DNA of 64,000 bases from Bacteroidetes bacterium B1(2017) (GTDB lineage: Bacteria > Bacteroidota > Bacteroidia > UKL13-3), in the NCBI GenBank assembly GCA_002256395.1, contig NKJG01000003.1, positions 248,001 through 312,000 of the forward strand, read 5' to 3'. A model generated the notes under the pieces. The model was not told the DNA's origin. It made no database searches and saw only the letters and a list, made by a program, of their open reading frames with translations. Of this stretch, positions 16,847-27,210 are shown in pieces (within the stretch, counting starts at the first letter, position 1; each line of letters opens with the position of its first letter). Position numbers and translations under genes: made by a program.

Positions 16847-18310
16847 ATGAAAAAACGAATTTATTTCAAGGGTCTTCAAGTGCGAAAATGGATACTATTA
16901 CTCGCTTTATTTAGCGGTAGAGTTGGCTTTGCGCAAGATACTACCACCTTGTTTTTTGATGCCTTTTACGATCAGGTATTGCGCTATCATCCCATCTCGC
17001 AACAGGCATTATTATTGCCTCAGGTAGCCAAAGCAGAACTGCGAAGTGCTCGTGGTGCGTTTGACCCAAGTTTGCTAACAAGTATTGATTCTAAGAAAAC
17101 AAATGGCATACAATCGTATACCTATGTGCAGCCTCAACTAAAGGTTCCAACGCTCATTGGAGTTGATATTAAAGCGGGTATGGATCAAAGTATGGGTACT
17201 TCTGTTAACCCAGAATTGGCTAAGTATGATTACGCCACCGGACAAACAAAAAATGTTCAGTACCAATTGTTTTATGCAGGAGTTTCTGTGCCTGTTTTGC
17301 GTGGCTTGCTTACAGATAGCAGACGAAATCAATTGCGCCAAGCAGAATTACTTAAAGGATTAAATGAGGCAGAACAAATTAGTCAGATAAATAAGTTATT
17401 GCTAAGCGCTGCAAAGGCTTATTGGGATTGGCAACAAAACTATGCACGCCTACAAATTATGCGTGAGAATTTTGAGCTGGCCAAAAATAGAAAAGCATAT
17501 ATAGTAAGTAGAATTTTAGGTGGTGAAGAAAAACCAATTGATAGTGTGGAGGCCTATATAGAATGCATAAAGCGAGAGGCTATGTTGGCCGAAACGGAGC
17601 TAGAATTTTTGAATAGCTCGGTAGAGTTATCAACGTATTTATGGGATAATACTCAAACACCCATACAGCTTGCACCTACCGTAAAACCAAGTGCTAAGGG
17701 TTCAGAGATTCATGTGTTGAGTTTAGATTCGGTGGCAAGTTTAAGTAGCCATGCATATGATATGCATCCCGATGTGCAGAAGATGATGGTTAAATTAAAA
17801 CAATCGCAATTAGATAGAAAATTGGCGGTAGAGAATTTGAAGCCGCAATTAAATTTGGAGTATTATCCGTTTCAAACCTATACCTCTGGTTCAAAAGATG
17901 TGGTAGACGGACTGCTATACAAAAACTACAAGTTTGGTGTTACATTTTATAGTAGTTTGTTTCTAAGAAAAGAGCGTGGTAAATTAGATTTAACAAACTA
18001 TAAAATTCAACAAAACGAGTTTGGTTTAAAGCAGGGTAGAAGAGATGTTCAGGCCAATGTATTGGAGAGTTATAATAGCTTAACTACCTGCCAAAAATTA
18101 ATTGAAATACAAACGCAATTGGTTCAGAATACTTACTTAATGCGCAATGCCGAGGAAATGCGTTTTAAGAGCGGTGAGAGCTCTTTGTTTTTAGTTAACC
18201 AACGTGAGCGTGCTTTATTGGAAGCACAATCTAAATTAGCCGAGTTGGTAGCTAAATATGCAAAAGCTAAGTACCACCTGCAATGGGCAAGTGGCACTAA
18301 GCTTTTTTAA
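16847..18310 (+). CDS. TolC-family outer membrane factor of the type I system
   Basis: 487 residues with a signal peptide (ending near residue 30, RVGFAQ) and the two-fold helical repeats of outer membrane efflux proteins (for example LRQAELLKGLNEAEQ in the first half and FRSGESSLFLVN-like MRFKSGESSLFLVN near residue 440). It forms the outer membrane channel of the exporter encoded upstream. Its stop codon is only 5 bases from the end of the convergent CzcA-type gene, and no clear hairpin separates the two. Confidence 0.9.
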   Translation: MKKRIYFKGLQVRKWILLLALFSGRVGFAQDTTTLFFDAFYDQVLRYHPISQQALLLPQVAKAELRSARGAFDPSLLTSIDSKKTNGIQSYTYVQPQLKVPTLIGVDIKAGMDQSMGTSVNPELAKYDYATGQTKNVQYQLFYAGVSVPVLRGLLTDSRRNQLRQAELLKGLNEAEQISQINKLLLSAAKAYWDWQQNYARLQIMRENFELAKNRKAYIVSRILGGEEKPIDSVEAYIECIKREAMLAETELEFLNSSVELSTYLWDNTQTPIQLAPTVKPSAKGSEIHVLSLDSVASLSSHAYDMHPDVQKMMVKLKQSQLDRKLAVENLKPQLNLEYYPFQTYTSGSKDVVDGLLYKNYKFGVTFYSSLFLRKERGKLDLTNYKIQQNEFGLKQGRRDVQANVLESYNSLTTCQKLIEIQTQLVQNTYLMRNAEEMRFKSGESSLFLVNQRERALLEAQSKLAELVAKYAKAKYHLQWASGTKLF

Positions 18311-18315
18311 AATTT

Positions 18316-21300
18316 TTATCCTACGTGTTGCTTGCGGTAGAAAATGCGCGCGTAGATAGGAAATACTAATAGAATTAAAATGGTGGCGGTTATTAGGCCT
18401 CCAATAATTACAATGGCCAAAGGCTTTTGTGTTTCTGATCCGATACCTGTTGAAACAGCAGCTGGCATTAAACCAATAGCAGCCATTAAAGCCGTCATAA
18501 CTACGGGCCTAATTCTAGATTTTACGCCTTCTCGTATGGCATCATCTAAGGCCATATCATTGTGCAGATTCTTTCGAAAGACGGATATTAAGATAACTCC
18601 ATTTTGAACACAAATACCAAAGAGAGCAATAAAGCCAACACCAGCAGATATTCCAAAATTGGTGCCTGTTATAAGCAAGGCTAAGATGCCTCCAATAATA
18701 GCAAAAGGTACATTAACCAAAACCAAGGCAGAGTCTACCACATTGCCAAACATGATAAATAAAATAATAAAAATGGTTATCAAGGATATTGGAACAACCT
18801 GACCTAATCTGTTGGTAGCGCGTACTTGGTTTTCAAACTCACCTGTCCAGTTAATACTGTAGCCTTTAGGTAATTTAATAGCGGCATTTACATTCTTTTG
18901 TGCTTCGGCAATGGTGCTACCCAAATCGCGCTCACGCACCGAGAATTTTACACCAATAAAACGGTTGTTATTATCGCGGTAAATAAATGCTGGGCCAGTT
19001 AAGGTTTGTATCGTGGCAATTTCGCTTAAAGGTATTTTTTGTCCGTTTAAGGTTGGCACCATTAAGTGTTTTAAATCGGCTTCTGTTCTTCTAAACTCTT
19101 CTGGGTAACGAATGCGTATATCAAACTTACGTTCGCCTTCGTATTTAATGTTTGCTGTTTTACCGCCAATGGCCATTTCAATCACGGCTTGCGCATCGGC
19201 AACAGCAATTCCATACATTCCCATTTTTTGATCGTTCAAAATAATCTGCATTTCGGGCTGTCCTACATTGCGCAAAATACCCGCGTCTTTTATGCCCTGA
19301 ACCGATTGTATTTGTGTTAAAACTTGGTCGGCAATTTCATCTAATTTATCTAGGTCTTCGCCATAAATTTTAACGGCATTGTTTGCGTTCATACCCGCTA
19401 CCGCTTCTGCCACATTATCAATAATTGGTTGAGAGTAATTGTAATTTATACCCTGCAATTGCTTTAAAGATTTATCCATTTCTTCAATCAAATTATCGAG
19501 CGAAATCTTGCGTGTCCACTCTTCTTTTGGCTTGAGGTTAACTTGCATTTGCACATAATAAAAACCACTTGGATCAGTGCCATCATTTGATCTACCTGTT
19601 TGCGAAAGCACGCCATTTACTTCTGGAAAGGCTCTTAGTTTACCTCTTAGAATACTCACCATTTTAACGGTTTCTTTTAAGCTCATACTCATTGGCATTT
19701 TTGCTTCTACCCATAAGGCTCCTTCATTTAATTGAGGCAAGAACTCTGTACCTAAAAATTTAGCCGAAAAGAGCGTGGTGGCAATAACCAAAGAAGAAAT
19801 AAGAATGGTTTTCTTTTTGTGTTCGTAACACCATTGAAAGCCCTTCATCACGTATTTCTGTATAAAGCCAACAATCTTATTTTCCTTCTCGTGCACGTCT
19901 TTGTTCAACAACAATCGAGCTAAAACAGGTACCAGGGTTAAGGTAAATATTAGAGCGCCAAGTAAGGCAAATCCTAAGGTATACGCCAATGGAGAAAACA
20001 TTTTGCCTTCTACTTTTTGAAAGGCAAAAATGGGAACTAAAGCGGTTATAATGATAAGTTTTGAAAAGAAAACCGCTTTGCCTAATTCGCCGCCTGTTTT
20101 CTTAATCAATCCATTTTTAAGTAGAAGGTTAAATTTCTCTTTGCCCTTTTCGTGGTATTTATGATCGAGGGCAACAAAGATTCCCTCCACCATAACCACA
20201 GCCCCATCTATAATAATCCCAAAGTCTATCGCCCCCAACGACAGTAAATTGGCGCTCATGCCTTTTAGTTTTAAGCAGAAGAACGCAAAGAGTAAAGAGA
20301 GCGGAATAATGATAGACACAATTAACGTGGTGCGCCAATCGGCCATAAATAAGAATACAATAACGGTAACCAGAATTATTCCTTCAAGTAAATTATGCAT
20401 GACGGTTTTAGTCGTAAAGCTCATTAAGTTATCGCGGTCGTAAAAGGTTTCCATTTTCACGTCGTCTGGCAAAACACGGTCGTTTAGGTCGGCAATTTTA
20501 GTTTTGAGTCTAGCAAGCACCTCCGATGGATTTTCGCCTTTACGCATCACTACAATGCCCTCTACCATATCATCAGAGTTGTTTAATCCAACTTGACCCA
20601 CACGTGGAGCATCTGATTCTACCACTTCTGCCAGGTTTTTAACCAATACAGGGTTGCCGCCAATATTTTCAACAATAATGTTTTCTATATCTTCTATTTT
20701 GCCCAAGAGGCCTATTCCTCGCACCACATAGGCTTGACCGTTTTTCTCAATCACATCGCCGCCAACATTTACATTACTTCTATTTACGGCTTGGTACACA
20801 TCTAAAGGAGTAAGTTCATATTTGGCTAAGAAATTTGGGTTCACACGTATCTCATAAATTTTTTCTCTCCCTCCAAAAGCTACCACATCTGCCACACCCG
20901 ATACACTTCTAAGTTGTCTATCAATAACCCAATTTTGTAAGGTTAATAGTTCGCGTGTGTCTTTGGTTTTGCTGGTAAGTACGTATCTAAAAATCTCTCC
21001 TGTTGGTCCGTAAGGTGGCTGCACATCTGGCTCAACACCTTCTGGCAATTGCACATTTCTAAGTTGATTATTTACTTGTTGCCTAGCAAAGAAATCTTCT
21101 ACATCGTCTTCAAAAATTATTTTAATAACAGATAAGCCAAACATGGTAATACTACGCACATTTGTTTTGCGCTGGATGGAGTTCATGCTAACTTCAATAG
21201 GTATGGTTACAAAGCGTTCAATTTCTTCGGCGCTTCTACCGTTCCATTCTGTAACAATAATTATTTGCGTATTGGTTACATCTGGAAATGCCTCAATGGG

Positions 21301-21411
21301 CGTGTTTAAATAGGATACAACACCCGAAACAACCAAGATTGCCACCATAAAAAAGGTGAAAAATCGGTTCTTTAAGGAGAAGCCTACTATGTTTCTAATA
21401 AATTTATTCAT
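18316..21411 (-). CDS. CzcA/CusA-type heavy-metal RND efflux pump
   Basis: 1031 residues, the usual length for the HME branch of RND pumps. Twelve membrane segments are interrupted by two large periplasmic loops. The proton-relay signature of this branch is visible in TM4: D396, D402 and E409 in AIDFGIIIDGAVVMVEG. It exports divalent or monovalent metal ions out of the periplasm or cytoplasm with the adaptor and outer membrane factor encoded upstream. The metal cannot be fixed from sequence alone. It is the last gene of the minus-strand efflux operon. Confidence 0.93.
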   Translation of the reverse strand: MNKFIRNIVGFSLKNRFFTFFMVAILVVSGVVSYLNTPIEAFPDVTNTQIIIVTEWNGRSAEEIERFVTIPIEVSMNSIQRKTNVRSITMFGLSVIKIIFEDDVEDFFARQQVNNQLRNVQLPEGVEPDVQPPYGPTGEIFRYVLTSKTKDTRELLTLQNWVIDRQLRSVSGVADVVAFGGREKIYEIRVNPNFLAKYELTPLDVYQAVNRSNVNVGGDVIEKNGQAYVVRGIGLLGKIEDIENIIVENIGGNPVLVKNLAEVVESDAPRVGQVGLNNSDDMVEGIVVMRKGENPSEVLARLKTKIADLNDRVLPDDVKMETFYDRDNLMSFTTKTVMHNLLEGIILVTVIVFLFMADWRTTLIVSIIIPLSLLFAFFCLKLKGMSANLLSLGAIDFGIIIDGAVVMVEGIFVALDHKYHEKGKEKFNLLLKNGLIKKTGGELGKAVFFSKLIIITALVPIFAFQKVEGKMFSPLAYTLGFALLGALIFTLTLVPVLARLLLNKDVHEKENKIVGFIQKYVMKGFQWCYEHKKKTILISSLVIATTLFSAKFLGTEFLPQLNEGALWVEAKMPMSMSLKETVKMVSILRGKLRAFPEVNGVLSQTGRSNDGTDPSGFYYVQMQVNLKPKEEWTRKISLDNLIEEMDKSLKQLQGINYNYSQPIIDNVAEAVAGMNANNAVKIYGEDLDKLDEIADQVLTQIQSVQGIKDAGILRNVGQPEMQIILNDQKMGMYGIAVADAQAVIEMAIGGKTANIKYEGERKFDIRIRYPEEFRRTEADLKHLMVPTLNGQKIPLSEIATIQTLTGPAFIYRDNNNRFIGVKFSVRERDLGSTIAEAQKNVNAAIKLPKGYSINWTGEFENQVRATNRLGQVVPISLITIFIILFIMFGNVVDSALVLVNVPFAIIGGILALLITGTNFGISAGVGFIALFGICVQNGVILISVFRKNLHNDMALDDAIREGVKSRIRPVVMTALMAAIGLMPAAVSTGIGSETQKPLAIVIIGGLITATILILLVFPIYARIFYRKQHVG

Positions 21412-21439
21412 GATTTTTTACGTATTAATTTTGTTATCA

Positions 21440-22555
21440 TTAATCGTTTAGGGCATCATAAATTAGTAAGCCATTTTTTGAAATTACTTTTTCACCTTCT
21501 TCTAAACCCTTGGTTAAAAAGGTTACTTCATCGCTTTGTTGATATACTTTTACTTCGCGTGTTTCAATTTCGGTTCGGCTTTTAAATACCATTACATACG
21601 ATTTACCTTTATCAAAAATGATGGCCGATGAAGGGATTTCTACTTTCTTTTCATGCTCAATATAATTTAGGTAAATACTGGCATTCATCTCTGGTTTTAA
21701 GAGGTATTGAAGGTTTGGCAGTTTGATCCTAATTTTCATCGTTTTAGTTTGTGGATCTAGAATATTATACACCTTATCTACATGTCCTCTAAAAATAGTA
21801 TCGGGATAACTTAGGGTTTTAATACTCGCTGTCATGCCTTCACTTACTTTCGCAATGTCTGTTTCATACACATTGGCATTTACCCAAACATCGTTAATTT
21901 GAGCAATGGTAAAAATGTTATCGCTTTTGTCGGATCGCAACAACATATCAGGGTTGATTTTCTTGTCAATAATAAATCCGCTAATAGGTGCTATTACTCG
22001 GTATTCGGCGCTATTTTCAATGCCATAAATCGCAAAAATTTGCTTTAATCGGTCAATGTCGGCCTTTACTTTTGTTACTTCATTTTTAGCTATTACCACA
22101 TCTTTTTCCGAAATAAGTTTGCTTATAAAAAGTTCCTCTGCAACACGCTGGTTGTTTTGTGCCACATGTAAATCGTTTTTAGCATCAATCATTTGCTTTT
22201 CAAAATCGGCCACTTCACCACTTCGTATTACGGCAAGTACCTGACCTTTATTTACAAAGTCGCCTAATTCCACGTTTACCTTCATAACGTTTCCACCAAC
22301 TAAAGGGAAAATTTCTACCAATTTATTTTCATCGGCAATAACCTTACCTACCATGGTTAATACAGATTGAACTGGTTTGATTTGTGCGGTAGAAAATACC
22401 AACCGAGCCATCATGGTATCTGTTACCTCAAATGGTTTTTCGCTTGTTTGTTCTTTTTGCGAATTACCGCAAGAGTATAGCAAACCAAGGGCTGCAATAA
22501 AAAGGCTTGCCTTAGTTAAAAATTTCTTCGCCAGTAACATAATTAAGTTCCTCAT
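21440..22555 (-). CDS. RND efflux periplasmic adaptor (CusB/CzcB-like)
   Basis: 371 residues. A lipoprotein-type signal (LGLLYSCGN, Cys near residue 29), then the membrane fusion protein fold: VGGNVMKVNVELGDFVNKGQ half-lipoyl motif, a short alpha-hairpin (DAKNDLHVAQNNQRVAEEL), and beta-barrel and membrane-proximal domains. The start is chosen at MRNLIMLL, overlapping the 3' end of the TolC-type gene by 44 bases; the Met four residues further on is a possible alternative. It is followed by the pump gene after 28 bases. Confidence 0.9.
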   Translation of the reverse strand: MRNLIMLLAKKFLTKASLFIAALGLLYSCGNSQKEQTSEKPFEVTDTMMARLVFSTAQIKPVQSVLTMVGKVIADENKLVEIFPLVGGNVMKVNVELGDFVNKGQVLAVIRSGEVADFEKQMIDAKNDLHVAQNNQRVAEELFISKLISEKDVVIAKNEVTKVKADIDRLKQIFAIYGIENSAEYRVIAPISGFIIDKKINPDMLLRSDKSDNIFTIAQINDVWVNANVYETDIAKVSEGMTASIKTLSYPDTIFRGHVDKVYNILDPQTKTMKIRIKLPNLQYLLKPEMNASIYLNYIEHEKKVEIPSSAIIFDKGKSYVMVFKSRTEIETREVKVYQQSDEVTFLTKGLEEGEKVISKNGLLIYDALND

Positions 22556-23801
22556 ATGCTTTAATTCTCTTTTCTGTTAATTTGTTTAATTGTAAAATGC
22601 TTTGGTTATACGATTCAAAAAAATCTACAAACTCTAGCATGGAAATATTTCTTTTGTGAAAGTTTGAAACAAATCCATCGTTTATTTCATCAAATCGATC
22701 TCCAAAATCAACATCTACTTTTTCATATTCTTTTTCTATTTCAATCAACTTTTGATAGCTGCTTAGAATTTCATTCTTAACTTCATTAGACTTTCCTTTT
22801 AATTGGGCCTCCATATAATTTTGGTTCGCCTTAGCCAGTTTAATGTTTCCTTGGTTTCTATTAAAAACCGGTACATCCATTCCCACTGTTAGTCCAGAAT
22901 ATTGGTTTACATAGCTACCCGCCTGATCGTATACGCCACCAATATGCATATCAGGTACTCCTAATTTTCGCTGTAAAGAGTAGTTTAACTCACTTTGTTT
23001 AAGCATACTCTCAGCCATTTTTAAATCGGGCCTATTGCGTATTCCTTTGTTTACAAGGGTGTCTACCTGTAAGCCTGCTTGCTTGTATTTGCTTTGTTCT
23101 TTGGCGCTAAAAACTAGGTTCAAGTAGGCATTTGTTCTAAGCAAAGTTCTAAGGTTTTTTTGAGCCTCCATAAGGTCAGAGATAAGCTCCGTTCTATCTG
23201 TGTTTAATTGATAATAAACCGCCTTTAATCGCAATACTTCTTTTAAGGGAATGTTTCCTTTTTTACTTTGGTACGAGAGTGCTTGAATAATGGTATCTAG
23301 TAACAATAATTGCTCATCATATTTTTTAATGGTAAGCTGATTGTAGTAATACGTTTGAAAATTATTTCTCAATTCAAACTTTAGCGTTCGCATTAAATCA
23401 TAAAATTCAAATGTTCCATACACTTCATTTTCTTTGGCCAATTGTACGCGTTTATTGCGTTGTCCTGCAATATGAATGATTTGATCGATGGCAATTATTT
23501 GCTCGCCATTTTTACCTACATCAAAATATTTTTTCTTGCTTGGGTTATAAAAATTCCATTCGGTGTTAAGCGTAGGGTTATCAAATAACCTAGCCTGAAT
23601 GGTAGCAGCATGGTTCATGTCTTGTTTATATTTCTGAGCCAATAATTCTAAGTTATTCTCTAGAAATAAACTGTCGGTTTGAACCAAGGTGAGAGTGAGG
23701 GTATCTTGCGCAAAAAGTAGGCAAGGAAACAATAGGCTAAAGCATACTAGGAAAAACCTAGTATGCTTGTTTGGGGAGTTTTTTTTCGTGTGTGGAATCA
23801 T
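22512..23801 (-). CDS. TolC-family outer membrane factor (CusC/CzcC-like)
   Basis: 429 residues with a signal peptide (hydrophobic FFLVCFSLLFPCLLFAQ) and two long helical repeats typical of outer membrane efflux proteins. It is the channel for the metal pump encoded downstream; its end overlaps the adaptor gene. It begins 25 bases after the porin gene, so it may be part of a longer operon starting at the SulP gene. Confidence 0.88.
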   Translation of the reverse strand: MIPHTKKNSPNKHTRFFLVCFSLLFPCLLFAQDTLTLTLVQTDSLFLENNLELLAQKYKQDMNHAATIQARLFDNPTLNTEWNFYNPSKKKYFDVGKNGEQIIAIDQIIHIAGQRNKRVQLAKENEVYGTFEFYDLMRTLKFELRNNFQTYYYNQLTIKKYDEQLLLLDTIIQALSYQSKKGNIPLKEVLRLKAVYYQLNTDRTELISDLMEAQKNLRTLLRTNAYLNLVFSAKEQSKYKQAGLQVDTLVNKGIRNRPDLKMAESMLKQSELNYSLQRKLGVPDMHIGGVYDQAGSYVNQYSGLTVGMDVPVFNRNQGNIKLAKANQNYMEAQLKGKSNEVKNEILSSYQKLIEIEKEYEKVDVDFGDRFDEINDGFVSNFHKRNISMLEFVDFFESYNQSILQLNKLTEKRIKAYEELNYVTGEEIFN

Positions 23802-23826
23802 ACGTGTGTTGATTCAAGTGTGAGTG

Positions 23827-25146
23827 TTAAATAGCAACTTGAAACTGCAGAATAAGTGCGTTTCTTCGTCCCGAATTATGTCCAGTTAGGTCGTAAACTG
23901 GGCGGTTTTGTAAGTTAAGGGTTAATTTGGAAGAATGTCCTGATATAAAATAGTTTAATCCAATATCATACACATCGCAAGCCGATTTTAAGCGATCGTA
24001 ATTGCCATGTAAAACCATTACATACGGTTGAATTCTGGGTTTATTAGCCTGATCGGAATTAAAGGGCAATAAATAGCCTAGTTGAGCATAAAGTACATTC
24101 CCCGTTCCATAAAGTGGAATTCCATTCCCTCCACCACCTAAACTGCTAGTACTAGCTGCATCAGCTGGGTTCATTACGGCAGAATTGCGAAGATAATTTT
24201 TGCCAAAGCCTAAATGCGTAAAAGCGACATAAGCCGAAATGGCCGCACCTTTTGTGCCTACAGGAGCATCATAAAATACATCTACATTATAGTTAAGCAT
24301 ATCTTCTTCTATACTCTTTTTTGCGCTCGATGTATCGCTATAATGCCACATGGCTTTAGGTTGTAATTGGTAGCCTGCGCCAATATTAAATACCTTCTTT
24401 TTGCCTAAATAGGTACCTGCCATATAAGGTGTTAAATTAGATTCCTGATCCAAAAACTGGTACATAAAATAGGCACTCGTTTGAATCTTGGCAGGTTTAT
24501 AAGAAAAATCGGAATTGGTATTTATTGGTTTTACTACACTAGTAGCAACATTCTGAATGGCCATAGGAGTGGAGACCACAACTCTATAATCGAGTTTGCC
24601 TAGCTTTCCTTTTCCATACATACTCAGCTTACGTAAAAATTGGTCGTTTACATCATTGGTGGTTTGTTGGTAAAGGGGTGCATCATAGCCCAAAATACTG
24701 GCAACGGCTGGCGATGAAAATCTGCTAAAGCCAGTCCATGCCGTTAAGCCCATACCTGCTTGAAATACTTTTGGTGTAAACTGATATTCGGCCATTACAT
24801 CATGAAAAAAGATGCCAGGTTTTCTAGCACTCATAGCATTGAAATTATTAATTCCAACTTGTGAGTACACAAACACTTTATCGTTAACCATACCAAAGAA
24901 TTGGGCTCTAACTCTTCTTAATCCAATATCAAAAGTTTGGTCTTGGGTGTACCCAAATACTTTGGTGCCAGGATTACTTTCGTTGGCCCTGGCCCAAAGT
25001 TGGGTTGTAAATGTAGCTTTTAAGTAATGCGAGCCACTTTCGTTTAGGTTTAATTTAAGCTCCCTATTGTTTTGAGCTCCTACATATGCAGGAATGCTCA
25101 GCAACTGTATCAACAGTAGCTGAGCTAAAACATTCCTTAATTTCAT
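23827..25146 (-). CDS. Outer membrane porin-like protein
   Basis: 439 residues when started at MKLRNVLAQLLLIQ, which gives a proper signal peptide (cleaved after YVGA). The frame extends further upstream, but that extension lies inside the SulP gene and shows no export signal. The mature part is rich in alternating beta strands ending in ALILQFQVAI, as in phosphate-selective or general porins of Bacteroidota. It starts 4 bases after the SulP stop codon, suggesting that the porin delivers anions to that transporter, although this is inferred from position. Confidence 0.8.
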   Translation of the reverse strand: MKLRNVLAQLLLIQLLSIPAYVGAQNNRELKLNLNESGSHYLKATFTTQLWARANESNPGTKVFGYTQDQTFDIGLRRVRAQFFGMVNDKVFVYSQVGINNFNAMSARKPGIFFHDVMAEYQFTPKVFQAGMGLTAWTGFSRFSSPAVASILGYDAPLYQQTTNDVNDQFLRKLSMYGKGKLGKLDYRVVVSTPMAIQNVATSVVKPINTNSDFSYKPAKIQTSAYFMYQFLDQESNLTPYMAGTYLGKKKVFNIGAGYQLQPKAMWHYSDTSSAKKSIEEDMLNYNVDVFYDAPVGTKGAAISAYVAFTHLGFGKNYLRNSAVMNPADAASTSSLGGGGNGIPLYGTGNVLYAQLGYLLPFNSDQANKPRIQPYVMVLHGNYDRLKSACDVYDIGLNYFISGHSSKLTLNLQNRPVYDLTGHNSGRRNALILQFQVAI

Positions 25147-25150
25147 ATGA

Positions 25151-26788
25151 TTATTTCTTAACCGTTGAGTGTGGGTGATCTGATAAAGACGTGTGATCAT
25201 CAAGTCCAACAATAATAAATTCGCCACCTGTGCGCTCGTATGCAAGCTCCAAATCATGTAAGTGCTCTCTAACGCTATGGTCAACTAATTTTGTTTCAGA
25301 GAAATCTAAAGTAATTTTTTTGCCTGGTGGCAAGCCTTCCAAGTGTTTTTTCAAACTCATAAAATTACTAAAGATGGCAGAGTGTTCAACGTCTATCATA
25401 TAATGGTCGTCGTCTTCAATAACCATTGTAAAGAAAGGTTTAAACAAGCTCTTTAAAGGAACTCCATTAATAGCATGAATAATTAATTTGGCTAAAATTC
25501 CAGCTGCAATTCCTATTAATAAATCGGTGGCAAGGGTAAAAACAATTGTGGTAATAAAAATAGTTAATTGCTCTTTACCTACTTTAAGTGTTTTAGCAAA
25601 TTCGCCTGGCGAGGCTAATCTATAACCTGTAACCATCAGCATTGCTGCCAATGCCGAAAGAGGAATTTGATGGATAATATCTCCTAAAAAGACAACAAAA
25701 ATTAAAAGGAAGGCACCATGGAAGAAATTAGCCCAACGGGTTTTAGCACCATTGTTTACATTGGCCGAACTTCTTACCACCTCAGCTATGATTGGTAAGC
25801 CACCAATTAAACTAGATAAAATATTTCCAGAACCTTTAGCAAATAATTCGCGATTATAATTGGATTCGCGTTTGTAAGGGTCCATTTTATCAATTGCTTT
25901 AGCGGTAAGTAATGATTCTAAACTTGCTACCAATGAATAGGTAATCATCATTTGAATACCAAAGCCAGTAAATAAGAAATCGAACCTAGGCATCACAATT
26001 CCATCCATAATATTGGCAGGAATATTTACTAAAAATTTAGGTCCTAAAGTGTACTCATGTCCGTTTAAGAATAAATATTTGTGTACGGTTTCTAAGTCAA
26101 AATAATGCCCTAAAGGAATGGCTACCATTATAACAATAAGTGGTGCTGGAAGCATTTTAACATATTTGTTTTTAACCTTTGGTAGTCCAATTAAAATAGC
26201 AATACTTATTAGAGCTATTAAGGCCACATCTGGGTTCATGTTCATAATGCTATGAGGTATTTCCATAATAATCTCAAGCATTTCTTTGCCTTCTGGTTTC
26301 ACACCAACAGCAGTATGAATTTGCTTTGAGAAAATCATGATACCAATTGCTGCAAGCATACCATGAACTACTGATGAAGGAAAGAAGTTGCTAATAAATC
26401 CTGCCTTCACAAAACCAAACATAAGTTGTAGAATACCACAACCAATGCCCACTCCAAGAGTACATTGGTAAGCAAACATTTCTACTTGTTCGGGAGTAAG
26501 GCCAGCAGGTGCCATTTTCTTAAAGCCTTCCATGCTCATTAATACAATAACAGCAAGTCCGGCGGCAGGACCATTAATAGTTAAGTGTGAACCACTAGAT
26601 AGAGATACAAATAAGCCTCCAATTATACCGGCAATAATACCAGCCATGGGAGGTACTCCAGATGCCATAGCAATGCCTAGGCAAAGAGGAAGAGCAATGA
26701 GTGAAATGATAAATCCAGAAAGAAGATCGTCTTTCCAATGTTTTTTTAAACCTGCTAAACCATCAGCAGGTGCTATTAATTTGTTCAT
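25151..26788 (-). CDS. SulP-family inorganic anion transporter
   Basis: 545 residues. The N-terminal part has the SulP transmembrane core (SGFIISLIALPLCLGIAMASG, then the GPAAGLAVIV motif) and the C-terminal 110 residues are a STAS domain (LDFSETKLVDHSVREHL). SulP proteins move sulfate, bicarbonate or other anions across the inner membrane. The nearby DabAB pump on the other strand makes bicarbonate a plausible substrate, but there is no carbonic anhydrase gene here to strengthen it. It is followed closely by a porin gene. Confidence 0.92.
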   Translation of the reverse strand: MNKLIAPADGLAGLKKHWKDDLLSGFIISLIALPLCLGIAMASGVPPMAGIIAGIIGGLFVSLSSGSHLTINGPAAGLAVIVLMSMEGFKKMAPAGLTPEQVEMFAYQCTLGVGIGCGILQLMFGFVKAGFISNFFPSSVVHGMLAAIGIMIFSKQIHTAVGVKPEGKEMLEIIMEIPHSIMNMNPDVALIALISIAILIGLPKVKNKYVKMLPAPLIVIMVAIPLGHYFDLETVHKYLFLNGHEYTLGPKFLVNIPANIMDGIVMPRFDFLFTGFGIQMMITYSLVASLESLLTAKAIDKMDPYKRESNYNRELFAKGSGNILSSLIGGLPIIAEVVRSSANVNNGAKTRWANFFHGAFLLIFVVFLGDIIHQIPLSALAAMLMVTGYRLASPGEFAKTLKVGKEQLTIFITTIVFTLATDLLIGIAAGILAKLIIHAINGVPLKSLFKPFFTMVIEDDDHYMIDVEHSAIFSNFMSLKKHLEGLPPGKKITLDFSETKLVDHSVREHLHDLELAYERTGGEFIIVGLDDHTSLSDHPHSTVKK

Positions 26789-26830
26789 TTATGAAATTAG
26801 TATTTTGAAATAAGTTTGAAATTTAGAAAC

Positions 26831-26875
26831 CCGGTGTTAGGTGTTACCGGTTGATAGATAGGATTAAATCTATCT
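26831..26875 (-). other. Leader hairpins before the SulP gene
   Basis: Two small inverted repeats lie between the small exported gene and SulP: CCGGT/ACCGG (26831-26850) and GATAGAT/ATCTATC (26853-26874). No T-run follows on the minus strand, so these are not convincing terminators. They may shape the leader RNA of SulP. Confidence 0.25.
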
Positions 26876-27210
26876 CAAATTCTAAATACGCAAATCATCG
26901 TAATTTTGTTTCGATGATTTGGTATAGGTTCAACTTTAACAGCTAATGAATGGCTGTTTTTTTCAAGAATATGAATTTGGTTCGAATACAAAAAGTGAAG
27001 AAAAGGAAAGTAATTAAAAGACAAATGGTCTTCCAATTCTGTTTCGTCTTCTTCTAGTTCGGCCAATAATTCAAAACTACTTTTGTCGGATGATTTTAGT
27101 TGGGTATGAACAGGCTTTGTATTGATATGCTGAAAACAGGAGGCACCCATTATAAGGAGGCCTGCCATAATTAGCATGAGTAATACAATATGTTGAAACC
27201 TTTTGTTCAT
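26875..27210 (-). CDS. Small exported protein upstream of SulP
   Basis: 111 residues: a hydrophobic signal sequence (residues 8-24) with Cys at about residue 25 (LIMGASCFQ), which could be a lipobox although Ser precedes the Cys. A short acidic stretch (ELEEDETELED) follows, then a weakly hydrophobic second half. No family is recognised. A protein of similar size and plan (signal, acidic Glu patch, hydrophobic end) lies at 28951-29307 directly before dabA. Both are the first gene before an anion or inorganic-carbon transporter, which suggests a shared accessory role. Confidence 0.6.
   Translation of the reverse strand: MNKRFQHIVLLMLIMAGLLIMGASCFQHINTKPVHTQLKSSDKSSFELLAELEEDETELEDHLSFNYFPFLHFLYSNQIHILEKNSHSLAVKVEPIPNHRNKITMICVFRI

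Noticed and set aside
25147..25284. A 46-codon N-terminal extension of the porin
   Set aside because: It lies inside the SulP coding region in another frame; the shorter start gives a proper signal peptide.
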